The notes beneath the pieces were generated by a model. It was not told the origin of the DNA and ran no database searches. It was given only the letters and a program-made list of their open reading frames with translations. DNA of 64,000 bases from Palsa-461 sp963768185 (lineage in GTDB: Bacteria > Actinomycetota > Acidimicrobiia > Acidimicrobiales > RAAP-2), in contig CAVYGS010000005.1 of NCBI GenBank assembly GCA_963768185.1, positions 1,178,001 through 1,242,000 on the forward strand, in the 5' to 3' direction. Positions 36,818 through 44,874 of the stretch are shown here, one piece after another; the first letter of the stretch is position 1; every line of letters begins with the position of its first letter. The translations under genes and the position numbers were made by a program.

Positions 36818-38116
36818 ATGCCCAAACCGACCATCCGAGAGCTTGCCGAGCGTCATTGGCGGGGCGAGGGCGACCTGGTGTTCGAGCATCACCCGGTCAG
36901 GCCCGTGGCGTCCCGGGAGGCCGAGGAGATCCTGGACGGGGTGCTCTATCTGAAGAGCGTCGCATCGGTGACGGCGGTCGATACCGGCGACGGCCTCCTG
37001 TGCCTCGACACCGGCGGACCGTACGACGCCGGCATCGTCTTCGACGGCATCAGGCGGTGGCGGCCGAACGCCCGCCTGGCCATGGCGGTCTTCTCCCACC
37101 ACCACATCGACCACGTCTTCGGCACCCGAAGCTTCGAACAGGAGTCCACGGAGCGGGGCTGGTCGCCTCCGGTGGTCTACGCCCACGAGGCCATGTCGAC
37201 GCACTTCGACCGCTACCAGCGCACACACGGGTGGAACACCGCCATCAACAAGCGCCAGTTCGGGCTGCCCCTCGACACCTTCTCCTGGCCGACGGACTTT
37301 CGGCGTCCCGACGTGACCTACACGGGCGCCATGACGGTCGCGCAGGGGGGCATGACCGTCGAGCTGCACCACGCCCGGGGCGAGACCGACGATGCGACCT
37401 GGACCTTCGTGCCCGAGCTTGGTCTGCTTCACCCCGGGGACCTCTTCGTCTACTCGGTCCCCAACGCCGGCAACCCGCAGAAGGTGCAGCGCTATCTGAG
37501 CGACTGGGCGGTGGCGCTGCGCACCATGGCCGCGCTCGGCGCCGAGGTCATGGTGTCGGGGCACGGGCTTCCCATCTTCGGGGCGGACCGCATCCACGTC
37601 GCCCTGACCGACACCGCTGAGCTGCTCGACTCCATCGAGGACCAGACCCTCGCCCTCATGAACGAGGGCTGCACACTTGACCGGGCGATCCACGAGGTCA
37701 CGGTCCCCCAGCACCTGCGCGACAAGCCCTATCTTCGCCCGGTCTACGACCACCCCCAGTTCCTGGTCCGCAACGTCTGGCGGCGCTACGGAGGCTGGTA
37801 CGACGGCGAGCCGGACAACCTGCTCCCCGCCCCGCGCGTCGAGCAGGCCCGCGCCTGGGTGGGGCTGGCGGGAGGTGTCGGTGCCGTGATCGGGCGGGCT
37901 CTCGAGCTGGCCGACGCCGGCGACCATCGGCTGGCCTGCCACCTGGTGGAGGCGGCAGTCATCGCCAACCCCGACTCGGCTCAGGCACACGCGGCGCGGA
38001 TCCGAATTTACGAGGAGCGGGCCGCCGAGCAGGAGTCGTCCATGGCCCGGAACATCCTGCGGCACGCGTCGATGGCCAGCCAGGCCGGCCGACGGGACCT
38101 GGCCGGGAACTACTAA
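36818..38116 (+). CDS. Metallo-beta-lactamase-fold alkyl sulfatase-like hydrolase without SCP2 domain
   Basis: 432 residues from ATG 36818, which follows GAGGAG. The zinc motif is SHHHIDHVFGTRSF (HxHxDH type, near residue 95); further ligands are in HARGETDDATW and HPGDLFVYS, and the GHG at VMVSGHGLPIF completes the site. The middle part matches the dimerisation domain of SdsA1/BDS1-type alkyl sulfatases (LRDKPYLRPVYDHPQFLVRNVWRRYGGWYDG). Typical members have about 650 residues with a C-terminal sterol-carrier-like domain, absent here. Expected reaction: hydrolysis of sulfate or related esters. No Sec signal is seen. Confidence 0.87.
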   Translation: MPKPTIRELAERHWRGEGDLVFEHHPVRPVASREAEEILDGVLYLKSVASVTAVDTGDGLLCLDTGGPYDAGIVFDGIRRWRPNARLAMAVFSHHHIDHVFGTRSFEQESTERGWSPPVVYAHEAMSTHFDRYQRTHGWNTAINKRQFGLPLDTFSWPTDFRRPDVTYTGAMTVAQGGMTVELHHARGETDDATWTFVPELGLLHPGDLFVYSVPNAGNPQKVQRYLSDWAVALRTMAALGAEVMVSGHGLPIFGADRIHVALTDTAELLDSIEDQTLALMNEGCTLDRAIHEVTVPQHLRDKPYLRPVYDHPQFLVRNVWRRYGGWYDGEPDNLLPAPRVEQARAWVGLAGGVGAVIGRALELADAGDHRLACHLVEAAVIANPDSAQAHAARIRIYEERAAEQESSMARNILRHASMASQAGRRDLAGNY

Positions 38117-38156
38117 CCCGTCTCGGTGTCGAAGACTCGAAGGGTAGCCCTGCGGC

Positions 38157-38726
38157 TCACGAGGTCATCCCCCTGAGCCCGACGAGGCCGCGCCCGAGCT
38201 CGATCTCACCCATGTGACGGAGGCCGTGCTGGTAGATCCAGCACTCGGTCGCGTCGAGCAGCGTGATCCCGTCGGGTCCCGCCACGCGGGCACTGTAGGT
38301 ACTCGCGATCTGTTCCGGGAACGGCCGCTCGATGACCACACGGGTCAGCTCGACGGGGTCGAGATCGTCGAGCCACCGCTCGACGCGGGCGAACACCGCG
38401 TGGAGGTACTCCTGGAAGGCCTCGTAGTCGCCAATGCGCTGGTGCACCATCTCCGCCACGCTGCGGCGCTTCCCGTGGTCGGCGATCGCCGGGCGCACCC
38501 GAGCCTCCCACTCCTCGTTCCAGAGGGGCGGGGTCCCGGTCATCAGCATGAAGGACGCGTCGATCATGTTCGCGATGTGGAACAGGCTGAACGCGATCGG
38601 TACGACGCCCTCGCGTTCGAAGTGGTTGACCTGCTCGAGGTCCATCGTCGCGAGAGCGTCGGTGTAGAGCGAGTGCAGGGCCTTCATCCGCCGCTGGAGC
38701 GAGTCCAAGATCAATTCCGATGTCAT
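38157..38726 (-). CDS. DinB/YfiT-like putative metal-dependent protein
   Basis: 189 residues from ATG 38726 (MTSELILDSLQRRMKALHSLY). Predicted four-helix bundle. Metal-ligand candidates are the histidine in FSLFHIANMIDASF near residue 57 and the C-terminal pair YQHGLRHMGEIEL near 165-172, in the positions of the DinB three-histidine site. DinB superfamily members include thiol transferases that use mycothiol or bacillithiol, and many have no known role. An in-frame extension to 38882 exists but lacks a good start context. Convergent with the alkyl sulfatase-like gene, divergent from the SRPBCC gene. Confidence 0.72.
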   Translation of the reverse strand: MTSELILDSLQRRMKALHSLYTDALATMDLEQVNHFEREGVVPIAFSLFHIANMIDASFMLMTGTPPLWNEEWEARVRPAIADHGKRRSVAEMVHQRIGDYEAFQEYLHAVFARVERWLDDLDPVELTRVVIERPFPEQIASTYSARVAGPDGITLLDATECWIYQHGLRHMGEIELGRGLVGLRGMTS

Positions 38727-38866
38727 GGGGCTCCCGGGCACAAGTGACGGGCCAACGAATGTCCAATCAAATCGCTCCGGCCCCCGGACGTCAACTACGG
38801 TTGCGCACAAGTGGCGGCCGCTCATGGGACCGCAGCTCGGTTCACGAGCCAAGACGGAGGTCTCCA

Positions 38867-39262
38867 TTGGGCAAGAGGGCAACCATCAGCCACGAGGTCC
38901 AGATCGCGCGACCCGCTGACCAGGTCTGGGAGCTCGTCGGTGACCCTGCCCGGATCCAGGAGTGGTTCCCCGGCATCACGGACTCGACGGTGGACGGAGA
39001 CCAAAGGATCATCACCAACGGCGCTGGACAGCGGATCCCCGAGCGCATCGTCGCCATCGATCCCGACCAGCGGCGGTTCCAGTCCGAACTGCGGCTTCCC
39101 ATCTGCACCTTCCACCTCGGCACGGTGGAGGTTCGCGAGCTCGACGATGAGCACTGCCTCGTCGACTACACCACCGAGGCCGAGCCAGCCGCGCTCGCGC
39201 TCATGATCGCGGGGGCGGCGGGGGCGGCGCTCGACCATCTGATTGAGATCCTCACCGCCTGA
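38867..39262 (+). CDS. SRPBCC (START-like) ligand-binding protein
   Basis: 131 residues from TTG 38867, chosen because GGAGG lies six bases ahead. The fold is recognisable from the first strand SHEVQIARPADQVWELVGDP, then ARIQEWFPGI (the helix-grip entrance), and the final helix LALMIAGAAGAALDHLIEIL. Polyketide cyclase/START-like proteins bind hydrophobic ligands or assist cyclisation. Only one base separates it from the sulfatase gene, so the two are translated from one message and may act on the same class of compound. Confidence 0.85.
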   Translation: MGKRATISHEVQIARPADQVWELVGDPARIQEWFPGITDSTVDGDQRIITNGAGQRIPERIVAIDPDQRRFQSELRLPICTFHLGTVEVRELDDEHCLVDYTTEAEPAALALMIAGAAGAALDHLIEILTA

Positions 39263-39263
39263 C

Positions 39264-40808
39264 ATGGGCCGCAAGATCCTCTTCGTCACGACCGACCAAC
39301 AGCGCTACGACACGCTGGGGTGCAACGGCGGCACCCTGGCCCGCACGCCGGTGATCGACGCGCTGGCGACCCAGGGCATCCGCTACGAACGGGCCCATCC
39401 CCAGTCGGTCGTCTGCATGCCATCCCGGGCGACCATGCTGACGGGCCAGTACCCGGCGACCCACGGCGTCTGGATGAACGGGGTCCCGCTCCCCATCGAC
39501 GCCCCCTCGGTCGCCGAGGAGCTACGGCTACACGGTTATCGCACCGCCCTCGTGGGCAAGGCGCATTTCGAGCCGTTCCTGGACCCGTTCGTCCGGTTCC
39601 CCGAAAATGCCCAGGGGGTGCTCGGCACCCGGCCGCCGACGGGCTCACACCGGGGGTTCGAGCACCTGGAGCTCGCGTCGCACGGGAGCATCGGGCTCCT
39701 CCACTACGCCCGGTGGCTGGCTCGCGAGCACCCCGAGGTGGTCAGCTCCTTCTACCGGGCGCTCAACTTGTCCTTCGAGGTGAGCGCCGAGACGGGCGGC
39801 CAAACCGAGGCCCCCCAGGTCAAGGTCAACCACGTCGACCGGGCTTGGTACCACACCGACTGGGTGGCGGACCGCACGATCGCATGGCTCGACTCACTGG
39901 GGCCCGACGACGACTGGTTCTGCTGGATGAGCTTTCCTGACCCCCACCACCCCTGGGATCCGCCCGAGTCGGAGGTGGGCCGGATCGACTGGCGCGAGGT
40001 TCCGCTCCCCGAGGGCTACCCGGAGCGAGCCGAGGACCGAGAGCGCATCATCGACGCCAAGCCCCGCCACTGGCGTCTGTGGTACGACGGCGAGCTCGTT
40101 TCGAACTACGAGGCCCCGGCCGACTGGGTCCCCGCAACTCTCTCCACGGACCAAGTACGCGAGGTCAACGCCCGGAACGCGGTCGAGTGCGAGCTGATCG
40201 ATGAGGCATTGGGCCGCGTGGTGCGCCGGGTCGCCGAGCGGGGCTGGGCCGACGACGTCGACATCGTCTTCACGAGCGATCATGGCGAGCTGCAGGGGGA
40301 CTTCGGGCTCCTCTTCAAGGGCCCCTATCACGTGGATTCCTTGCTACGACTCCCGCTCGTGTGGCGGCCGGCGCCGTCGGCGGCCATGCCAGCGGCCGTC
40401 GTCCAACGGCCGGTCGGGCTGGTCGACCTCGCTCCGACGTTCTGCGCCATTGCCGGCGTCGAGCCTCCCGCATGGCTCCAAGGTCGTCGCCTCCCCTCGG
40501 ACGACCTCGACGCGGAGTCACGCGGGTTCGACCAGGTCTTTACCGGCTGGGATAGCGAGCTCTTCGGGGTGGACGTGCACTTGCGCACGGTCTTCCGAGA
40601 GGGTCTCGTCTGCACGGCATATGACCGTGGGACCGTCCACGACGGCTCCGAAGGCGAGCTCTACTCGACCAGTGAAGACCCCACCCAGCAAGTGAATCGG
40701 TGGAACGACCCAGCATGGCGCGCACGCCGCGACGACCTTCTCGGCGAGCTGAGCGAGCACCGACCGCCGCAGCACCAGCCGCGCCTACGACTAGAAGCGC
40801 CGGTCTGA
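39264..40808 (+). CDS. Type I sulfatase (arylsulfatase family)
   Basis: 514 residues from ATG 39264. The formylglycine signature is VCMPSRATMLTGQYPATHG near residues 50-68, with cysteine in the CxPSR position that must be oxidised by a maturase. Metal and sulfate ligands: TTDQQRYD at the N-terminus, GKAHFEP, and the second metal pair in FTSDHGELQGDFGLLFKG. The family hydrolyses aryl, carbohydrate or choline sulfate esters and also includes phosphonate hydrolases; the substrate is unknown. No signal peptide is seen, suggesting cytosolic action. No maturase gene is in the window. Confidence 0.92.
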   Translation: MGRKILFVTTDQQRYDTLGCNGGTLARTPVIDALATQGIRYERAHPQSVVCMPSRATMLTGQYPATHGVWMNGVPLPIDAPSVAEELRLHGYRTALVGKAHFEPFLDPFVRFPENAQGVLGTRPPTGSHRGFEHLELASHGSIGLLHYARWLAREHPEVVSSFYRALNLSFEVSAETGGQTEAPQVKVNHVDRAWYHTDWVADRTIAWLDSLGPDDDWFCWMSFPDPHHPWDPPESEVGRIDWREVPLPEGYPERAEDRERIIDAKPRHWRLWYDGELVSNYEAPADWVPATLSTDQVREVNARNAVECELIDEALGRVVRRVAERGWADDVDIVFTSDHGELQGDFGLLFKGPYHVDSLLRLPLVWRPAPSAAMPAAVVQRPVGLVDLAPTFCAIAGVEPPAWLQGRRLPSDDLDAESRGFDQVFTGWDSELFGVDVHLRTVFREGLVCTAYDRGTVHDGSEGELYSTSEDPTQQVNRWNDPAWRARRDDLLGELSEHRPPQHQPRLRLEAPV

Positions 40809-40928
40809 CTCTTCAACGACGATCGCTGCTCATGGCGAAGCGTCGGGAAGGGACTGGGGTGGCCCGGTGTGAGTTCGAGGCGACCCTGAGGTTGGTTCGC
40901 CTCCGGGACGAGGCACATGTGTCGGCGA

Positions 40929-41315
40929 CTAACCCCCGCTCCCATATGGCCGAGTGATGATTTCGAGCAGATGACCATCGGGGTCCTTGAAGTAGACCCC
41001 GCGACCCCCGTCGTTGTGATTGACCTCCCGCGGACGCTGGAGACCAGGGTCAGCCCAGTATTCCTGTTTGGACTCGATCCTCGCGAAGGCCACATCAAAC
41101 ACGTCTTCGGTGACGATGAAGGCGTAGTGCTGAGAGGTGATCTCGGAGTCGCGATCCGCCTCGTGGTAGTCGAGCGAAACCTCGTTGCCCATTTCGACGA
41201 CCATGAACGGACCCCAAGGCTTCGCGTCTTCCAACCCGAGCGTGTCGGTCAGATAGGAGGCCGAAGCCGCCTTGTCCCGGCACCAAACAATCGTGTGATT
41301 GAGCAGGACTGCCAT
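40929..41315 (-). CDS. VOC (glyoxalase/dioxygenase-fold) family protein
   Basis: 128 residues from ATG 41315; an in-frame GTG six bases upstream is possible. Two beta-alpha-beta-beta-beta modules are seen: LLNHTIVWCRDKAASASYLTDTLGL with FMVVEMGNEVSLDYHE, and SQHYAFIVTEDVFDVAFARI with GRGVYFKDPDGHLLEIIT. The metal-ligand pattern H (NHTIV), H (SQHYAF) and E (LLEIIT) fits a VOC enzyme or binding protein. Substrate cannot be predicted. It stands alone, with about 120 bases of spacer to the sulfatase gene and 82 to the cupin gene. Confidence 0.87.
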   Translation of the reverse strand: MAVLLNHTIVWCRDKAASASYLTDTLGLEDAKPWGPFMVVEMGNEVSLDYHEADRDSEITSQHYAFIVTEDVFDVAFARIESKQEYWADPGLQRPREVNHNDGGRGVYFKDPDGHLLEIITRPYGSGG

Positions 41316-41397
41316 GCCCACGTTCTAGCGCGTCAGTGTGTGGTACCGACCGTCCGGGCGGTGCCACATCGACCGGGACGAGAAAGGGGACACGAGC

Positions 41398-41790
41398 ATG
41401 GAACTGCAACCCAAGAGTCCGACCGCCAGGGGCCCTGACGAACGGTTCAGCGGTGAGGTGTGGATCGACGCTGTGGCCTGGGGGCACGGACCCTCCCCAC
41501 TGACCATCGGACTGGTGCACTTCACGCCCGGGGCGCGCACCGCGTGGCATTCCCACTCGATCGGACAGACCGTCCACGTCACCGAGGGTGAAGGGTGCAT
41601 CCAGTCCCGGGGCGAACCCCTTGTCACCATCAGGGCCGGTGACACTGTGTTTACGCCAGGAGGCGAGTGGCACTGGCACGGCGGCGCACCCGATCACTTC
41701 ATGACTCATCTCGCCGTGTCCGAGGGCGATCCAGAGTGGGGTGAACACGTGACCGACGCCGAGTATCACGGGGAGGCGCCGTCGGCCTGA
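41398..41790 (+). CDS. Single-domain cupin protein
   Basis: 130 residues from ATG 41398, behind AAAGGGGA. Cupin motif 1 is ARTAWHSHSIGQTVHVTEGEG (two histidines and the following glutamate region) and motif 2 is GDTVFTPGGEWHWHGGAP. The W-H-W-H pattern in motif 2 resembles the carboxymuconolactone-decarboxylase-associated cupins and quercetinase-like small cupins. Metal binding is very likely, the reaction unknown. The C-terminus FMTHLAVSEGDPEWGEHVTDAEY is typical of this small-cupin group. Confidence 0.88.
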   Translation: MELQPKSPTARGPDERFSGEVWIDAVAWGHGPSPLTIGLVHFTPGARTAWHSHSIGQTVHVTEGEGCIQSRGEPLVTIRAGDTVFTPGGEWHWHGGAPDHFMTHLAVSEGDPEWGEHVTDAEYHGEAPSA

Positions 41791-41881
41791 GTTCGCGACC
41801 CCTCGCAACCCCTGGGACGAGTCTCTCGATTCCGGTTCGCCGTCAGGGCACGGCGCTCGACCGCGGTCGGCCTGCCAGCTG

Positions 41882-42232
41882 CTACTGGGCGTCCTCGCGG
41901 AACCGATCGGCCATGGCCGACATCACTTGCAGGGCGAACATCGGCGTCTCTTGGACGAGGAAGAGGAAGCGGTGCTTGTTGATCACGGCGAGCACGCTGT
42001 CCTTGGACGCGACGGCCGTCGCTGAGCGAGCTACGGAGTCGATCAGCGCCATCTCGCCGAAGATGTCGTCGGGGCCGAGCGTTCGGACCACATTGTTGTC
42101 GACGAGGAGCTGGACCTCGCCGTCAACGATTCCGAACATCTCCTCGCCCTCGTCGCCCTCACTGAAGACGACGGACCCCGCCGGAGCCTCGATGGTCCGC
42201 TGAGCATTGCTAAAGAGTCCGGTGACCTTCAC
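41882..42232 (-). CDS. Stand-alone cyclic-nucleotide-binding domain protein
   Basis: 116 residues from GTG 42232, chosen because GGAGG lies five bases ahead. It consists only of a cNMP-binding fold: AGSVVFSEGDEGEEMFGIVDGEVQL, then the phosphate-binding cassette DIFGEMALIDSVARSATAVA (FGExALI...R-A). It has no DNA-binding domain, so it is not a CRP regulator by itself. The gene just upstream in the same direction encodes a nucleotide cyclase, so this is probably the receptor of that local signal. Confidence 0.87.
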   Translation of the reverse strand: MKVTGLFSNAQRTIEAPAGSVVFSEGDEGEEMFGIVDGEVQLLVDNNVVRTLGPDDIFGEMALIDSVARSATAVASKDSVLAVINKHRFLFLVQETPMFALQVMSAMADRFREDAQ

Positions 42233-42439
42233 TCTCGCCTCCACGCGGTCTCGCCGCTTCCATGGGCCAGGAGGCCATCGCGAGCCGCGCGCCGCAGACG
42301 CTAGCGGCGCCCTTTCCAACCGGACCTGCCCTCACCGGCCGAATTCCCACGCCGTCACCGAGAATTCATCTCCCGCCAACCTTGTCGTCGCGTTCGGCGC
42401 GGCGCTGCCGCTGTCTGCGTCGCCAGCCGAGTGAGCCGC

Positions 42440-43594
42440 TCAGCTCCGTGAGACCGAGTAGATCGTTACCTCGCCCACCCGGCCCTTCACCAACACGGTC
42501 TCGGGCTCACCGAACGCGATGGGTCCCATCGCAGAGGCCTGGACCGCCTCGGTCGCGAGGATCGATGAGCGATGCTCTCGCCCCGCGAGACTCGCGATTC
42601 TGAATCCGACATTCACCACGTCACCGAGCGCCATCGTCACTGCCCCCGGCATGAGGCGCATCACCGCCGTGCCCAGAGTGACCGCCCACCCCATGCGCAG
42701 TTGGCTGCCGTCCGCGTAGCGCAACTCGAGCCCAGCAGTGCATTCCTTCACGAGGTCCTGAGCGGCAAGGACGAAGGAGAGCGCATTGTCGACCGCAGTC
42801 GGGTCGACATCCAGCTCCCAGCTGGCGAAGAAGGCGTCGCCCACGTAGTCGACGAGCGTTCCGCGGTGTGCAGAGAGCAGCTTCCGCAACTCCCGGTACA
42901 GCACGTCGACGTCCCGCGCCAGCATGGCGTGGTCGGCCTGCTCGGAAACGGTCGAGAAGTTGATGAGGTCGCCCACCACGATGGCCATCATCATGGGCGC
43001 GCCGATCGACACCGTGGCTCCGGCGACTTTGTGTTCGGACCCGCGGACCACCACCACGGCGCTCCGGAAGGCAAGGTGCCGGCCACCCACCTGGATCCGA
43101 TCCCCGTCGTTCAGCGGAACGGCAACGGAGCGCTCGATCCGTACGCCGTTGATGCGCGATCCGTTACTGGAGGTGTCCACCACGACGGCCGACTGCGAGT
43201 TCGAGTCGACCCGAATCTCCAGGTGGTTGCGGGAGATCGCCAGATCGTCCGTCAAGATGATGCGGCGAGAGTCGTCGACTCCCGCACACTCGCGCCCGAC
43301 GAACAGCCGGTCGAACAGCGGGTACTCGGTCTCCTCCGGAGATCCGGGGTTGACGGTCACGAAGCCGAAGGGTTCATCCCGCTCAGTCGTGGGTTCCTCC
43401 TCGCTTCTCGGCCAGCCGCGATCGGAGAACAGCGCCCTCTCGGTCCCGGCCCCGCTGGAACGTAATTGAAGCCACTCGGCGCCGCCAGGGAAAGCGCGAT
43501 CGCCCGGCGGGCAATCGGGACGCCTGCGCACGGAGATCAGTTGGGCGGGATCGCCCTCCTGCATCAGGTGCGCGGACCGCAACGGTGATCGCAT
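42440..43594 (-). CDS. FHA-domain class III nucleotide cyclase
   Basis: 384 residues. A poorly conserved N-terminus of about 80 residues is followed by an FHA domain (LFVGRECAGVDDSRRI, ISRNHLEIR, VVDTSSNGSRINGVRIE) which binds phosphothreonine, and by a class III cyclase domain from about 195. Catalytic features: the first metal aspartate in VVGDLINFSTV, the second in VDYVGDAFFASWE, and the N/R transition-state pair in DVVNVGFRIASLAG. The usual substrate-selecting lysine before the second aspartate (VKxxGD) is Asp here, so adenine specificity or activity may be altered. The gene for a cyclic-nucleotide-binding protein follows; a Ser/Thr kinase gene lies 1.3 kb away. Confidence 0.87.
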   Translation of the reverse strand: MRSPLRSAHLMQEGDPAQLISVRRRPDCPPGDRAFPGGAEWLQLRSSGAGTERALFSDRGWPRSEEEPTTERDEPFGFVTVNPGSPEETEYPLFDRLFVGRECAGVDDSRRIILTDDLAISRNHLEIRVDSNSQSAVVVDTSSNGSRINGVRIERSVAVPLNDGDRIQVGGRHLAFRSAVVVVRGSEHKVAGATVSIGAPMMMAIVVGDLINFSTVSEQADHAMLARDVDVLYRELRKLLSAHRGTLVDYVGDAFFASWELDVDPTAVDNALSFVLAAQDLVKECTAGLELRYADGSQLRMGWAVTLGTAVMRLMPGAVTMALGDVVNVGFRIASLAGREHRSSILATEAVQASAMGPIAFGEPETVLVKGRVGEVTIYSVSRS

Positions 43595-44031
43595 CGACGC
43601 CCATGCGGACGCTCAGCTTGCAGCGTCTCGACTTCGCGGACGCTGTCAGAACGCGGGTGGCCCTCGGTTGAGGGACGCATCGTGGAGGGCCTCCCGCTCC
43701 CTTGTATCTGCTTGCTGACCTGGCCCTCTGTTAGCGCTAGGAGCGCGCCTCACGGCTGCGCCGGAGCGGTTGCTCGAGGAAGGCGGCCGGAGGACAGGGG
43801 GGTCACGTCGTAAGGACCCTTGATACATCGCGGACTCGGTCAGGCGTCGTCGACGTGGCGCGCCCAGGCGAGGTCATGAGTCGGGACGGCGCGAACGTGC
43901 TCAGCACTCTTGATACATCGCCGGACGGAGGGTGATGACATGCGCACCTCCAGTTCGGCCCGACCAGCGCGCGCGTCCTTGTGGAGGCTTGTCGTCTACC
44001 GGAGTAGCGTTCCGACCTCGGAGGAACAATA
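43595..44031. other. 437-base non-coding region with a 12-base direct repeat
   Basis: Lies between the divergent cyclase and surface-protein genes. No reading frame with family features. It holds CTTGATACATCG twice, 90 bases apart, and an AT-richer AAGG..CTTG patch. GGAGG at about 44019-44023 is the ribosome site of the next gene. Confidence 0.6.
43819..43920 (+). repeat. Pair of CTTGATACATCG direct repeats 90 bases apart
   Basis: Exact copies at 43819-43830 and 43909-43920, each followed by C(C)GGAC. They could be operator sites or remnants of a duplication. No inverted symmetry within the unit. Confidence 0.55.
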
Positions 44032-44778
44032 GTGATACGTTGGATCGGTCTCACCTCGCTGATCGCCGCCCTGATCCTTCTGTTCTTCGCGCCTGTTTCC
44101 GCCTTCGCATACGGACCGAACAACCTCACGACGCTGGGTCTGAATTCGAGCCTGGTCCAACCCTGTAGCACCCTCATCGTCTCGGGCGCAGCCTTCAAGC
44201 CCGGTGAGACCGTGACGGTGGAATTCAGCGGGACCGATCTCAACGAGAAGGCCTTGGTCGAATCGAACGGTTCGTTCTCGTTCGACTTCGAGGTCCCATC
44301 GCAGGCGCAGCCCGGCTTCCACACAGTGGTCGCGACCGGGTCGACCGGCGACACCGCCGCCACCGGCGCAGTTGTGAATTCTGGGGGTTGCGCCCATCTG
44401 CTTCTCGCACCGGCCGTCCTGAAACCCGGAGGGTCGACTGTCGCGAGCGGCGACGGATGCCCCCCGGGCTCGGCCGTGACGGTCACCGTCGGCGACAAGC
44501 CGGTCGCATCCACTACCGCGAACGATCAGGGAGCCTTCTCCACCCCCATCAGCCCAGGGAGGTCCCTCACCGGCCAGCAGAAGGTGACCGCCACGTGTGG
44601 GCCAACCGAGCTATCCACGGTCCTCAGCTTCGTGGTCACCTCGACGCTGACGGCACCTGAGGCGGGTGCCGCAACGTTCGGTGTCTTCGTGCTCCTCGGT
44701 TTCGTCCTTCTTCGAGGACAATTCATGACCCTGGTGCGCCGGCGCAGGCGCCCGGCGACCGACGACCTCGAACCATGA
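44032..44778 (+). CDS. Secreted Ig-like repeat protein with C-terminal membrane anchor
   Basis: 248 residues from GTG 44032, behind GGAGGAAC. Signal peptide WIGLTSLIAALILLFFAPVSAFA, two Ig-like beta domains (STLIVSGAAFKPGETVTVEFSG and GSTVASGDGCPPGSAVTVTVGD), each preceded by a cysteine motif (QPCST and GGCAH), and a final helix TFGVFVLLGFVLL with an arginine-rich tail, so it is anchored with the C-terminus inside. This layout recurs in actinobacterial surface proteins. It precedes the kinase gene by about 96 bases and may be cotranscribed; a sensor or partner role is inference. Confidence 0.78.
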   Translation: MIRWIGLTSLIAALILLFFAPVSAFAYGPNNLTTLGLNSSLVQPCSTLIVSGAAFKPGETVTVEFSGTDLNEKALVESNGSFSFDFEVPSQAQPGFHTVVATGSTGDTAATGAVVNSGGCAHLLLAPAVLKPGGSTVASGDGCPPGSAVTVTVGDKPVASTTANDQGAFSTPISPGRSLTGQQKVTATCGPTELSTVLSFVVTSTLTAPEAGAATFGVFVLLGFVLLRGQFMTLVRRRRRPATDDLEP

Positions 44779-44874
44779 CGTTCTCGAGATCACTGGAGCG
44801 GCGGGTCATCGCGCCTTCGCGCCTTGGCGAAACGACGGGCATCGTCGGCCCGACGGCTCGGTAAGGCGGAGGCT

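Noticed and set aside
42440..43594. Firm adenylate cyclase assignment
   Set aside because: The lysine normally selecting adenine is replaced by Asp, so the nucleotide is left unspecified.
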